64,000 nt of DNA, from positions 5,820,001-5,884,000 of the forward strand of contig CP087965.1 in the NCBI GenBank assembly GCA_024703855.1, written 5' to 3'. The DNA is from Polaromonas sp. P2-4 (GTDB lineage Bacteria; Pseudomonadota; Gammaproteobacteria; Burkholderiales; Burkholderiaceae_C). Of the stretch, positions 26,823 to 37,495 are shown in pieces (position 1 is the stretch's first letter; each line of letters opens with the position of its first letter). Made by a program: the position numbers and the translations under genes. The notes beneath the pieces were generated by a model, which saw nothing but the letters and a program-made list of their open reading frames with translations, was not told the DNA's origin and ran no database searches.

Positions 26823-28197
26823 TCACGCGCGGGCATCGAGGGGCAAGCTAGTGGCTGGCGCTGAAGGTGCAGCAGGAGAGGATGCGACCCCAGGCGCCGA
26901 GGCATCAGCACCAGTTGCAGCACCGCCCTGCGCAGTCATCTGCATGATTTTGTCGAGCGGGAGATACAGCAGGTTGGAACCCTGGCGCGACTCCACCAGC
27001 ACCTTGGTGACGTTGCTGTAAACCTGCTGCATGGCATCCGTGTACATGCGGTCACGGGTGACCTGCGGCGCCTTCTGGTACTCGGTCAATACCGAGCGGA
27101 AACGCTGTGCATCACCTTCGGCCTGCGCCACGATGCGCGACTTGTAGGCTTGCGACTCTTCCTTCAGACGTGAAGCCGAACCCACGGCACGTGGGATCAC
27201 ATCGTTGGCATAGGCCTGGGCTTCATTCTTGGCGCGCTCACGTTCCTGGCCCGCCTTGAGTACATCATCAAACGCCGCCTGCACTTGCTCGGGCGGACGC
27301 ACACCGCTTTGCTGCAAATTGATGCCCACCACTTCCACGCCCACCTTGTAGCGGTCCAGAATGGTCTGCATCAGGTTCCGCACACGCGGCCCGATTTGAT
27401 CGCGCTCTTCGGCCAGGGCTGAATCCATCTTCATTTTGCCGACCACCTCACGCACGGCCGTCTCAGCCGCCTGGACCACCGCAGCGGACGGGTCTTTGCT
27501 TTCAAACAGGTAAGCGCGCATCGCTTAAGCGGTACTGCACGGCAAACTTGATTTCAACAATATTTTCGTCTTCGGTGAGCATGGCCGAATCGCGCAGCCC
27601 GGTTGCCTTGATGATGGTGTCACGGCCCACATCGACCGAACGAATCTGCGTCACCACCACCATTTCATGGCGCTGTACCGGGTAAGGCAAACGCCAGTTA
27701 AAACCTGCACCGACTGTCGCATGATATTTGCCGAACTGGGTGATAACAGCTTGCTGACCCTCTTGCACGATGAAAAAACCCGTACCCAGCCAAATCAGTA
27801 CAACCACACCAGCAATCAGCCCAACACCAATACCGGCGCTTTTCATGTCGGGCTGGAATCCACCGCCACCATTGCCGCCACCGAAGCCGCCTTGGTTGCG
27901 ACCCGAGTTATCGCCGGTTTTTGCACCACCAAACAGACCACCCAGCTTGCGATTGAAATCGCGCCAGAGCTCGTCCAGATCAGGCGGCCCCTGATTGGGG
28001 CCCTGGCCCTGCGGGCGATTCGCCGGCTTGGGGGGCTGCTTGTCACCCTGAGGCGCATCCGGCTTGTTTTCATCAGACGATGGTTTGTCGTCATCTCGGC
28101 CCCAACGTGGATCATTGAGGTTGAACATGCCTTGGGCGCTTCGTTTGAGTCGGCCTGACAAGGTCGTCAACGTCTGCAGCACGGGGTTCAGATTCAT
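26823..28197 (-). CDS. hflK: HflK protein (FtsH protease modulator), one frame break
   Basis: The composite is about 458 residues. A cytoplasmic, glycine/proline-rich N-terminus begins around FNLNDPRWGRDDDKP and contains a GGFGGGNGGGGF tract. One transmembrane helix (GVGLIAGVVVLIWLGTGFF) and an SPFH domain follow (GQQAVITQFGKYHATVGAG), then a coiled coil (KNEAQAYANDVIPRAVG). The tail is alanine/proline-rich and disordered. The frame changes near 27523. An alternative start at 28128 (MFNLNDP) would remove 23 residues of uncertain reality. Partner of HflC in the FtsH complex. Confidence 0.93.
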
Positions 28198-28255
28198 AGG
28201 ATCAAACTCACTTTTTTTCTGTTACACCGACATTGTGCCTAATGAAATTGCCGAA

Positions 28256-29412
28256 TCAGGCAAGGTCTTCGACTGTTTGCGGAATTTCCTCCGCTGGCAC
28301 GGTTGCCGCATGGCTGGCCAGCAGCTCGCGCAACAACGGCAGGCCTTCACCCGTCTGGGCGCTGACAAATACCCGATCCACGCTTCGGCTTGAGCCTTCA
28401 AACGCATCCTTGAGTTCGAACAGATCCCGCAGCTGCAGGGGTAAGCAGCCTTTTCAATAGCATCAAGCTTGTTGAACACCAGTATCTGCGGTACGTCAGC
28501 CGCACCAATTTCCGTCAGCACACGTTGCACTTGTTCGATTTGTTCCAGATAGTCAGGGTTGGCACCATCCACCACATGCAGCAGAAGATCCGCATCGGCC
28601 GCTTCCTGCAATGTTGCGGCAAAAGCGTCAATCAAGCCGTGCGGCAAATCCCGAATAAAACCCACCGTGTCAGACAGGGACGCCGAGCGTGCGGCATCAC
28701 CCAGGTAGAGCTGTCTTGTGGTGGTGTCGAGCGTGGCAAAAAGCTGATCGGCCGTGTAAGGCGCGCCTTCACCAGCGCATTGAACAGCGTGGATTTACCC
28801 GCATTGGTGTAGCCCACCAGCGAGATGGTGAAAGCGTTGCGGCGATCTCGCTGCTTTCGCTGCGTTTGCCGCTGCTTTTTCACTTTGCCCAGGCGCTCTT
28901 TGGTCCGCTTGATGGCTTCGCCAATCATGCGTTTGTCGAGTTCGATCTGCTTTTCGCCGGGACCGCCGCGCAGGCCAGCCCCGCCGGTTTGCCGCTCAAG
29001 GTGAGACCAGCGCCGCACCAGGCGGGTTGACGTGTACTGCAGCCGTGCCAGCTCGACTTGAAGCTTGCCCTCGTGGCTGCGCGCCCGTTGGGCAAAAATC
29101 TCCAGAATCAGCAAGGTCCTGTCGTTGACCGGCATCTCCAGATGCCGCTCCAGATTGCGTTGTTGCGCTGGACTCAGCGACTGGTCGAACAAAATCTCTG
29201 TGGCTCCGGTATCGAGCGCCAGCATCTTGATTTCGTCGGCTTTGCCACTGCCTATAAAAAGAGCGGCATCAGGTGCCTTGCGTTTGCATGTGACGCGCCA
29301 CCGGCTGCAGGCCTGCGGTTTGCGCGAGCAAACCCAGTTCCTGCAGATCTGCATCAAAGTTTGGCAAGCCCAGATCGACCCCTACAAGAAGGGTGAGAAC
29401 TTGTGTATTCAC
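28256..29412 (-). CDS. hflX: GTPase HflX (three frame breaks)
   Basis: A ribosome-splitting GTPase used in stress. The composite is about 385 residues. The N-terminal domain (VNTQVLTLLVGVD, LFIGSGKADEIK) precedes the signature GGPGEKQIELDKR, a coiled coil, and the G domain with P-loop GYTNAGKST, DTVGFIRDLPHGL (G3) and NKLD (G4). Frames change near 29278, 28757 and 28446, and the C-terminus after the last break ends ETVEDLA-like at TGA 28256. The GTG start at 29412 is 17 bases after hfq, and the frame stays open back to the hfq stop, so an upstream non-ATG start is possible. hfq-hflX-hflK-hflC order is conserved. Confidence 0.92.
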
Positions 29413-29429
29413 CGGAGCATCGTAGGAAC

Positions 29430-29681
29430 TCAGCTCGCAGGGCTTTCTTCGGTTTCGCTGGTTGTAAAACTCACAGCGCGGCCGGGAACGATGGTGGAAA
29501 TCGCATGCTTGTAGACCATTTGGGTCACGGTATTGCGAAGCAGAACCACATATTGATCGAAGGACTCGATCTGACCCTGCAATTTGATCCCGTTGACGAG
29601 ATAAATGGAAACAGGCACATGCTCATGACGCAAGGTGTTGAGAAATGGGTCCTGCAGGAGCTGACCTTTGTTATTGCTCAC
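29430..29681 (-). CDS. hfq: RNA chaperone Hfq
   Basis: An intact 83-residue protein. The Sm1 motif LVNGIKLQGQIESFDQYVVLL and Sm2 motif YKHAISTIVP are canonical, preceded by the usual KGQLLQDPFLN. Hfq forms a hexamer that pairs small RNAs with mRNAs. GTG 29681 was chosen because SNNKGQ is the family start and GGAAA lies just upstream. It sits 68 bases after der and just before hflX. Confidence 0.96.
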   Translation of the reverse strand: MSNNKGQLLQDPFLNTLRHEHVPVSIYLVNGIKLQGQIESFDQYVVLLRNTVTQMVYKHAISTIVPGRAVSFTTSETEESPAS

Positions 29682-29749
29682 GATATTTTCCGTGTTCAAA
29701 AGTTAATAGGCCTTGACCTTACCACAGCCGGTGTGCCCAGCCTGTAATC

Positions 29750-31094
29750 TTAGGCCGAATCCTTGTCCGTGAAGGGGTTGTGTGAGCTTTTCATCTGGAT
29801 GCGCATCGGCGTGCCGACCAGATTGAACTCCTTGCGAAAACGCCCTTCCAGGTAGCGCTTGTACGCCTCGGTGACATGTTCCAGCGAATTGCCGTGAATG
29901 ATGATGATGGGTGGGTTCATGCCGCCCTGGTGCGCGTAGCGCATCTTGGGACGGAACATGCCTGACCGCTGGGGTTGCTGAAACTGCACGGCTTCGAGCA
30001 GCAGGCGTGTCAGCACCGGGGTGGACATCTTGCGGTTGGCCGATGCGTGGGCCTGAACAATGGATTTCCAGACGGGTGCCAATCCCTGGCGTTTGATGGC
30101 CGAGATCTGATGAATCGAGGCAAACTTCAGGAAAGGCAGCCGGGTTTCAATCGAACGCTCTACGAGTTCGCGCTGGTAAGAGTCAATTGCGTCCCATTTG
30201 TTGATGGCCAGCACCACCGCACGGCCACTCTCAAGAATGTAGCCCGCAATATGCGCGTCCTGATCGGTGACGCCTTGCGTGGCATCCAGCAGCAGCAACA
30301 CGACGTTGGCATTTTCAATGGCCTGCAGGGTCTTGACGACAGAGAATTTTTCAATCGCCTCGAAAACCTTGCCCTTGCGGCGCAAACCAGCGGTATCGAT
30401 CAGCTCAAACTTTTGCCCGGCACGCTCAAAGGGCACCGAAATCGCGTCCCGCGTCGTGCCGGGCAGGTCAAACGCCACCAGGCGCTCTTCACCCAGCCAG
30501 GTATTGATCAGCGTTGACTTGCCCACGTTGGGGCGGCCCGCCACCGCCAGTCGGATGACGGACGGGTCTTGTGGCTCGACCTCTTCGTCGGGGTCAGGCA
30601 GATTGAGTGGCGCAAGTGCCATATCCACCAGCGTGCGCATACCCTGACCGTGCGCGGCCGAAACCGGCAGCACTTCGCCCAAACCCAGCTCGAAAAATTC
30701 GGAAAACTGAACGCCTTCGGTCATGCCCTCCGCCTTGTTGGCAGTCAGCACCGTCGGCTTGCCCAGCTTGCGCAGGTACTTGGCGATGTCGTGGTCTTGC
30801 GCGCTGATGCCGGCCCGTGCATCGACCACAAATATCACCACGTCAGCTTCTGCGACAGCCTGCCGGGTTTGCTTGGCCATTTCCTTGTAAATGCCGGTGA
30901 TGGCATCAGGCTCGGAAACCGCCGGTGTCAATCACGATGTACTCATGGCTACCCAGCGTGCCATTGCCGTAATGACGATCCCGCGTCAGGCCGGCAAAGT
31001 CGGCCACGATCGCATCCCGCGTCTTGGTCAGCCGGTTAAAAAGTGTCGACTTGCCCACATTCGGGCGGCCAACTAAGGCAATAACAGGTTTCAT
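29750..31094 (-). CDS. der: Ribosome biogenesis GTPase Der (one frame break)
   Basis: The composite is about 448 residues with two tandem G domains. Each opens with the P-loop GRPNVGKST (at the extreme N-terminus and again near residue 185), with DTGGF and DTAGLRRKGK as G3 and NKAEG and NKWD as G4 motifs. The C-terminal KH-like domain includes NPPIIIIHGN. Der acts in 50S subunit assembly. The frame changes near 30915, between the first G3 motif and the rest of domain 1. It follows bamB by 26 bases in the usual order. Confidence 0.96.
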
Positions 31095-31120
31095 TAATCA
31101 GGTTTCTGGCAGGGTGGTGT

Positions 31121-32266
31121 TTATTCAGGTTTGAAGCCGTAAACGCCACCGTTATGGGTCACAGCGATCAGCGTATTGCCGGCCAGCACGGGAGCTGCGG
31201 CGATGGCAGAGCCGTCGGTCGGCAAGCGGTTGAGTAGCGAGCCGTCTTCACGTGACAACAGATGGATAAAGCCGGAGAAATCGCCAATCACCACGGAGCG
31301 CCCGGCCACCAGCGGCGCCGTCAGGCTGCGGTAACGCAGGCGGTCTGTGGACCAGGCGCGCTCGCCGTCGGAGCGTCGCCACGCATTCACCGTTCCGTCG
31401 GCTTCCGTGCCGAACAGCAGGCGATCATCGCCGTGTATGCCCTGCACGCCGTTGGCAGGCTTGGTCCAAAGCAGGCTGCCGCGGGCCGCGTTGACGCAAC
31501 CTATGCTGGCCTGAAAAGCTCGGACGCAGACATTGTCGCCATCCCGGCTGACACGCCCCACCAGATCAACCAGGCGCTCGACATCATTGATGCCGCGCGG
31601 TGAGGCAATAGGGGCTTCCCACCGAATGCTGCCATTGGAAGGGTTGAGACCTGCCAGGCGCCCGGCCAGACCCACCACCAACGTATCGCCGACGGCCAGC
31701 ATCACACCAGACTGGCGCAGCACCAAAGGTTCGGTGGGGCGCTGCTGCGCCCACAGTTTGCGCCCCGTCTGCCCGTCAAAGGCATTGACTGACCGGTCTC
31801 CGGCCAAGACGAATACCCGTCCACCGGCGACAAAAGGCGCGGTAAAGGCCTGGGCCGTGAGCTTTTGGCGCCAAAGTTCACGGCCGTCCTGCAAGGCGAC
31901 GACTTCGTTCGCCTTCGTGACCACCGCCGCGACTTTTCCGTCTGTCCCAACGCCCGCAGCGATGGGTGTATTCAGCGCCACACGCCAAAGGTCACGACCG
32001 GTTTGCGCATCCAGCAGGGCCACTGTGCCATCACCACTCGCAACGCCGACGCTGTTACCGGCAACACTGAGTTCCAGCGGAAAGTTCACCTGTCCGACGT
32101 GGGTGTTCCAGCTTTGGCGGGCCGATACCAGTGCCGTCATCGCCTGCAGTTCTGCGGGCTGCGGTTTGGTAGAGCCGCCAAAACAGCCGCTCAAAATTGC
32201 TATTAAAACAATAGCCGTTGACGCCTGCGCTACCTGGGCTAGAGGCCTAAATGACTGATACTTCAT
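31121..32266 (-). CDS. bamB: Outer membrane assembly lipoprotein BamB with repeat-encoded signal peptide
   Basis: An intact 381-residue outer membrane lipoprotein of the BAM complex. The lipobox LSGC places the lipidated cysteine at residue 28. The rest is an eight-bladed propeller of PQQ-like repeats (LLDAQTGRDLWRVAL, AFDGQTGRKLWAQQR, GLNPSNGSIRWEAP, HLLSREDGSLLNRL). Codons of about 4-25, which encode the signal peptide hydrophobic core, coincide with a complete mosaic repeat (32192-32257). The stop of yfgM is adjacent to the ATG, so translation is coupled. Order yfgM-bamB-der is conserved in proteobacteria. Confidence 0.95.
   Translation of the reverse strand: MKYQSFRPLAQVAQASTAIVLIAILSGCFGGSTKPQPAELQAMTALVSARQSWNTHVGQVNFPLELSVAGNSVGVASGDGTVALLDAQTGRDLWRVALNTPIAAGVGTDGKVAAVVTKANEVVALQDGRELWRQKLTAQAFTAPFVAGGRVFVLAGDRSVNAFDGQTGRKLWAQQRPTEPLVLRQSGVMLAVGDTLVVGLAGRLAGLNPSNGSIRWEAPIASPRGINDVERLVDLVGRVSRDGDNVCVRAFQASIGCVNAARGSLLWTKPANGVQGIHGDDRLLFGTEADGTVNAWRRSDGERAWSTDRLRYRSLTAPLVAGRSVVIGDFSGFIHLLSREDGSLLNRLPTDGSAIAAAPVLAGNTLIAVTHNGGVYGFKPE
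32192..32257 (+). repeat. 60-bp mosaic repeat, copy 6 (inside the bamB signal peptide)
   Basis: Plus strand: TTGCTATTAAAACAATAGCC, a GCGCTACCTGGGCTAGAGGCC right half, then TAAAT. On the minus strand it is read as SFRPLAQVAQ, STAIVLIAIL, which is the start of BamB. The frame used is the same one in which the copies in rluB and soxD are read. Confidence 0.85.
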
Positions 32267-32963
32267 TTATTTTTTCACCTCGGCAGAGGCTGCGGCAGTT
32301 GCTGGCTGGGCTGGCCCTGCAACCGGGTCAACACCCAGTGCATTGAGCTTGACCTCCACCAGGCGCCGGTACTCGGCGCGTTCGTCCAGGCCTTTGTAGG
32401 CTTTTTCGTATTCTGCTTTGGCTTCATTCTTCTTGCCCTGGGCAGCCAAAATGTCGCCACGCCGGTCGGCCGCCAACGCCACAAAATCTTTGGGGAAAGT
32501 GCCTGAGAGCTGCTGAAGAGCCTCGTCATAGGCTTTCGTTTCCAGCAAAAGCCCGGCAAGACGCAATTTGGCAATCGCCTGGTAGCCTTCATCGGAGGCT
32601 TTCTCGGCGACCCAGCTCAAGGCGGCGCGAGAGGCAGCTACATTGCCTTTGTCGTAATAGGCCCTGGCCGCCAGCAAGCTGGCTTGCTGGGCATAGGTGG
32701 TTCCGCTGAAACGGTCTTTCATGTCAGCCAGCGACCGGTCAATCTTTGCGGGGTCTCCCGACTGTACGGCGCGCTCGATTTCGTCATACATCACCGAGGC
32801 CTGCGCAGCCTGGTTTGCGCTGCCAATACTGATAGCCGTTCCAGGCCGCAACAGCACCGAAAACGGCAATCAGCGCCCAGGTAATCAGGTCGCCGTACTG
32901 TTTCCAGAAGTGCTTAAGCTCATCAAGCTGTTCCTGTTCTTCCAGATCGAGGTGTTTTGCCAT
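32267..32963 (-). CDS. YfgM-like tetratricopeptide membrane protein (one frame break)
   Basis: About 232 residues. The start MAKHLDLEEQEQLDELKHFWKQ-type N-terminus is cytoplasmic and helical, followed by one membrane helix (DLITWALIAVFGAVAAWNGY) and a periplasmic TPR region (AQQASLLAARAYYDKGN, AKLRLAGLLLETKAYDEAL). This fits the YfgM family (DUF2133/TPR_21), which in E. coli links the Sec translocon to periplasmic chaperones. The frame changes near 32840. It is encoded between hisS and bamB as usual. Confidence 0.88.
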
Positions 32964-33057
32964 AAAAATTCTGTTTGTTCTGCACGATAACGGTGCGGTT
33001 GAATTGGGGTGATTGTAGAGGGCCAGAAAGCTGGACAAGAGAGCCCGAACGGGGCGC

Positions 33058-34421
33058 TTAGCTGCGCAGGGTGTGGGCCCATGTGGCCACATCGTCCAGA
33101 CGCTGAAGGCTTTGGGCTTGCGCGGTTTCGGCTTCTACTTTCGCACCCCGCAAGGGTTTGACGGCGACAGACCCTTCGGCAAGCTCGGTCGCACCGAAAA
33201 TCAGTGCGAAGCGTGCGCCGCTGCCATCGGCCTTTTGAATTGCGACTTCATGCTGCCCATGCCCTCTGCATTGGCGCTGGCGTGCATCTGCACGCTCACG
33301 CCTGCCGCACGCAAGGCCTGCAGCGTTTGCAAAACGACCGGCAGCGCAGAAGCCTCGGGAATGACTGCATAGGCATCGGGAACAGGCAGCGCAATGGCTT
33401 CGCCCTGCTCCTTGATGAGTTCGAGGACACGCTCGACGCCCAAAGCCCAGCCCACAGCGGGTGCGGCTTTGCCGCCCATCTGCTCAATCAGGTAGTCATA
33501 GCGGCCGCCGGCGCAAATCGTGCCTTGCGCCCCCAGCCGGTCGGTGACGAACTCAAACACCGTGAGGTTGTAATAGTCCAGACCGCGCACCAGACGGTGG
33601 TTGAGCGTCCAGGCAATGCCGTTGGCGTCGAGAATGGCTTTGAGCCCCTCGAAATGCGCCAATGACTGGGGCCCCAGAAAATCGATCAACCGGGGGGCGC
33701 TTTCGACCACGGCTTTCATGGCCGGGTTTTTGGTGTCCAGAATGCGCAACGGGTTGCTGTGCAAGCGCCGGCGCGCCTCTTCGTCCAGCGCATCGGCATG
33801 CTGTTCAAAATGGGCAATGAGCTGGGCGCGGTGCTGGGCACGCTCTTCGGGTTCGCCCAGGCTGTTGATTTCGAGGCGCCAGTCGCTCAAGCCGAGTTCT
33901 TTCCAGAGCGCGGCGGCCAGCAGAATCAGCTCCGCGTCGACTTCGGGGCCGGCGAAGCCCAGGGCTTCAGCACCAATCTGGTGAAACTGGCGGTAGCGAC
34001 CACGCTGCGGCCGCTCACGACGGAACATGGGCCCCATGTAATAAAGGCGCTTGCCACCTTCGTAGAGCAGGTTGTGCTCGGTGACCGCGCGAACCACACT
34101 GGCCGTGTTTTCCGGCCGCATGGTCAGGTGGTCGTAGTCGCCGTATTTGTCCGAACGGTCTTCGAAGGAGTACATTTCCTTTTCAACGATATCGGTGACC
34201 TCGCCGATACCCCGTACAAACAGCTGCGTGTGCTCAAGAATCGGGGTGCGGATGTTGCGGTAGGCATAGCGCAACATCAAAGAACGAACCTTCTCCTCCA
34301 GCCATTCCCAGCGCGCCGAATCCGGCGGCAAAATGTCGTTCATGCCTTTGACGGCAGCGAGTTTTTCCATTTTGGCCAAAGGCAATTTCTCCGCCCGGCC
34401 GGCAGTCATTTTTTCAAGCAT
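33058..34421 (-). CDS. hisS: Histidyl-tRNA synthetase (one frame break)
   Basis: A class II synthetase of about 454 residues on this span. Motifs: GMNDILPPDSARWEW, YRNIRTPILEHTQLF, MRPENTASVVRAV (motif 2 region), FRRERPQRGRYRQFHQIGAE and the histidine-specific LVRGLDYYNLTVFE and GGRYDYLIEQMGG. The frame changes near 33232 at an A4 run. The corrected C-terminal anticodon-binding end reads FKKADGSGARFALIFG and stops at 33058. The start is uncertain: 34421 is the first ATG after the ispG stop, while a TTG at 34379 has GGAG at good spacing and 34370 is the last ATG before the conserved region. Confidence 0.94.
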
Positions 34422-34425
34422 GGGT

Positions 34426-35697
34426 TCAGGCAGCTTCAGCGACGGCTTGCGCGCCAAAGCGTTTTTCAATGTAGTTTTCAACGATGACCTGAAACTCCCG
34501 CGCAATGTTTTCGCCACGCAGGGTCAGTCTTTTTCGCCATCAATAAATACCGGTGCGGCCGGTGCCTCACCTGAGCCAGGCAGGCTGATGCCTATATCAG
34601 CGTGCTTGCTTTCGCCGGGGCCATTGACGATGCAACCCATCACGGCGACCTTGAGACCTTCAACGCCCGGATACTGCTCACGCCAGACTGGCATCTGGGC
34701 ACGCAGAAAGTCGTCAATCTGCTTGGCCAGCTCCTGGAAAGTTGTACTGGTGGTGCGGCCGCAACCGGGGCAGGCCGTCACACTGGGCACAAAGTTGCGC
34801 AAGCCCAGTGCCTGCAGGATTTCAGAAGCAATCACCACTTCCTGGGTACGGGCCTCGCCCGGCTGGGGCGTCAATGAGACGCGAATCGTGTCGCCAATAC
34901 CTTCCTGCAGCAAAATGGACAGCGCCGTTGCCGAGGCCACCGTGCCCTTGGTTCCCATGCCCGCTTCGGTGAGGCCGAGGTGAAGGGCGTAATCGCTGCG
35001 TTTGGCCAATTCACGGTACACCGAGATCAGGTCCTGAACACCGCTGACCTTGCAGGACAGGATGATCTGGTTGCGCCGCATGCCCATTTCTTCAGCACGC
35101 CTGGCCGAATCAAGGGCCGAAGTTATCAGCGCCTCGTACATGACCTGTTTGGCATCCCAAGGTGTAGTGCGCGCTGTTGTCGTCCATCAGGCTGGCCAGC
35201 AACTCCTGGTCAAGGCTGCCCCAGTTCACGCCAATGCGCACCGCTTTGTTCCAGCGCATGGCGGCTTCGATCATCTGGCCAAATTGCTTGTCGTGCTTGT
35301 CGCCCTTGCCTACATTGCCCGGGTTGATCCGGTACTTGGACAAGGCCTCGGCGCAGGCCGGGTAATCCGTCAACAGGCGGTGACCGTTGTAGTGAAAGTC
35401 ACCAATCAGCGGCACGTCAATGCCCATGCGGTCCAGTTGCTCCCGCACACGCGGCACGGCCGCAGCCGCCTCGGGGGTATTGACCGTGATACGGACCATT
35501 TCGGAACCTGCCAGCGCAAGCTCCTTGACCTGAATAGCGGTACCAATGGCATCCACAGTGTCCGTGTTGGTCATGGACTGAACACGCACCGGTGCATCGC
35601 CGCCCACGGTCACAATACGAGATCCCCAAACGACCTGCGCCTGGGTGGAACGTCGAGCCTTCGGAAAAGCCGACTCTATGGGGAGACAGGACTGCAC
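34426..35697 (-). CDS. ispG: 4-hydroxy-3-methylbut-2-enyl diphosphate synthase (two frame breaks)
   Basis: The [4Fe-4S] enzyme of the methylerythritol phosphate isoprenoid pathway (GcpE). The composite is about 423 residues: the TIM-barrel part from VGGDAPVRVQSMTNTDT, then the cluster domain with cysteines in ACPGCGR and MGCIVNGPGE. Frames change near 35162 and at the A5 run around 34528. After the second break the true C-terminus (LRGENIAREF, VENYIEKRFG) continues to TGA 34426, so the gene is about 100 bases longer than its first stop suggests. The GTG start overlaps the rodZ stop. The Comamonadaceae-type protein is longer than E. coli IspG (372). Confidence 0.95.
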
Positions 35698-36694
35698 TAT
35701 TTCACCTCGAATCGGGCTACGTTATCTCTGGTCAGCCTGGTCAGATCCAATGCCTGCCCGCGCACCTGAACCTGCGTTGCGTCAGCCCTACCAACCACGG
35801 CCGTCAACGGCAACGCACCAGACGCGCCAGTGACTTCGCCTGCAGCAAGCGTACGGCGCAACACAACCGTTCCTTTCGCATCGGTGACCTCAACCCAGGA
35901 CTCCCCCTTTGTACTGAAAGTCACAATGTTGCCTGGTACCGCCGCTTGCACGACCGGATTTGCCGATGTACCAGCAGCATTCAATGTCGCAGTTGAATTA
36001 ACCAGCGTTGGCGCAGGGGCAGGAATAGACACTGCGGCCTGGGCAGATACGGGCGCTATGGATGGCAAAGACCCGGTGGACATCAAGCCGCCAGAATTTG
36101 CAGCAATGGTAGAACTTGTAGCCGTTACGGCTTCGCCAACGGGGCTGGGCAATACCGCAGGGTTGGCATTGTCTGACAAGGTCACGCCCGCCATGGCCAC
36201 TGGTTCGGATGGTGGCTTGATGACTGGCAAGAAAATCAAAACCAGCGCGCCCATCAGCAAAACCAGGACTGAGAGTACGGCAGGCCGTGAAACCTGGGCC
36301 AATATTGACGGCCCCGGACCATCGCGAGGCGAGCGAAAAGGCGTATTGATGCTTGAGCTTTTGTAGGCCAGCATAGGCGTAGCTGTTTGAGGCAGGCGCG
36401 CAAGCACCAGGGCCGGATCAAGCTTCAGGGTACGGCAAACGCTGGAAGCCAGCGCGCAAAAACCAGGTCGGGCAACAAATCAAAACGGTCCTGCTCCAGC
36501 GCCTCCAGTTTTTTGACGGGCACCTTGAGCGACACCGCCAGCGTGGCGATGTGCAGGCCTGCCGCCTCCCGTGCATCGCGCAGCAAGGTACCTGCGGAGG
36601 GTTGCTGTTGTGTCATCCCCAGGCTGCTGTTGAAGCCAGCATCTGCTGAATCGGTATCAGGGTGACCGGCCAGCACCGAATCAAAATCACTCAT
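35697..36694 (-). CDS. rodZ: RodZ-like helix-turn-helix/DUF4115 protein (one frame break)
   Basis: About 332 residues. The N-terminal HTH_25 domain (AGTLLRDAREAAGLHIATLAV-type segment, residues about 33-100) would bind MreB. One membrane helix follows (LSVLVLLMGALVLIFLPVI), then an alanine/serine/proline-rich periplasmic linker and the C-terminal DUF4115 beta domain (GESWVEVTDAKGTVVL). RodZ couples the actin-like MreB cytoskeleton to wall synthesis. The frame changes near 36447. The ATG overlaps the pilF stop by 8 bases, and the stop overlaps the ispG start. Confidence 0.88.
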
Positions 36695-37495
36695 TGAACG
36701 CACCTTTTTCGTAGGATGCGGCTTGGGAAGATTGCACAAAACGTTTTTTCAATTGATCGCCCAACTGCTGCACAGCTTCCCGGTTGTTCAGCTTTCGTTC
36801 GGTCTTGATGCCCAGCCAAAGCGTTTCAGCGTTGGCCAGATCACTGTTGTTCAAGCGACGGATATAAAACTGTGCCCGCGTCAATTCACCGCGCTCGTAA
36901 AGAAGACTGGCCAGGTTGTACCCAGTCACCGGGTTACCTGCATCAAGCTCGTACGATTGCATCAGACTTTGTTCGGCCTCGACACGTTGCCCGGCGCGCA
37001 CCTGGCACACGCCCTGGGTCATCAGCGTTTTAGCTTTACCACTGTAGGTGGGATTGGCAGCGGCCTGGGCAAAAAATCTGAGGGCGTCGCTGTAACGCGC
37101 CTGCTGACAGAGCAGCCAGCCATAGTTATGTGCCACATCTGCATCGCGCGGATTCAGAGAGAGTGCACGGCGAAAACTGTCTTCGGCCAGCGGAATATCG
37201 TTGAGCCGCATATACAGCAGCCCACGCAGGTTATAAGCATCCCCAAATGAGGGGTCCGTGGCCAGTGACTGCTTGATTTCATCAAGCGCAACATTGGTCT
37301 GCCCTTGCTCGAAATACCCGGTTGCCAGCTCCAGCCTTAGCCCGCGCGCCTGCGTTGATCGGGCTCATCCGACTCGGTGACGATGTCATTTTGACTGCCG
37401 GATGCCGATGGCGCGCCTTGTTGGTTAGCACACCCAGCGAGCAAAACAGCGACCCAGCAGGCTGACATCCCGATCACATTGACGACAAGCCTCAT
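36687..37495 (-). CDS. pilF: Type IV pilus biogenesis/stability lipoprotein PilF/PilW (one frame break)
   Basis: About 269 residues. A lipoprotein signal with lipobox LAGC (near residue 23) precedes TPR repeats (GYFEQGQTNVALDEIKQSL, DAYNLRGLLYMRLNDIPLAEDSF, VAHNYGWLLCQQARYSDAL). PilF pilotins help the PilQ secretin assemble in the outer membrane. The frame changes near 37357 at a GCGCGCGGG run. The ATG overlaps the rlmN stop (ATGA), and the stop lies inside the rodZ start. Confidence 0.9.

Noticed and set aside
34379..34517. A 49-residue N-terminal extension of HisS
   Set aside because: Most of the same DNA in another frame encodes the conserved IspG C-terminus (IAREF, ENYIEKRFG) once the A-run at 34528 is corrected.
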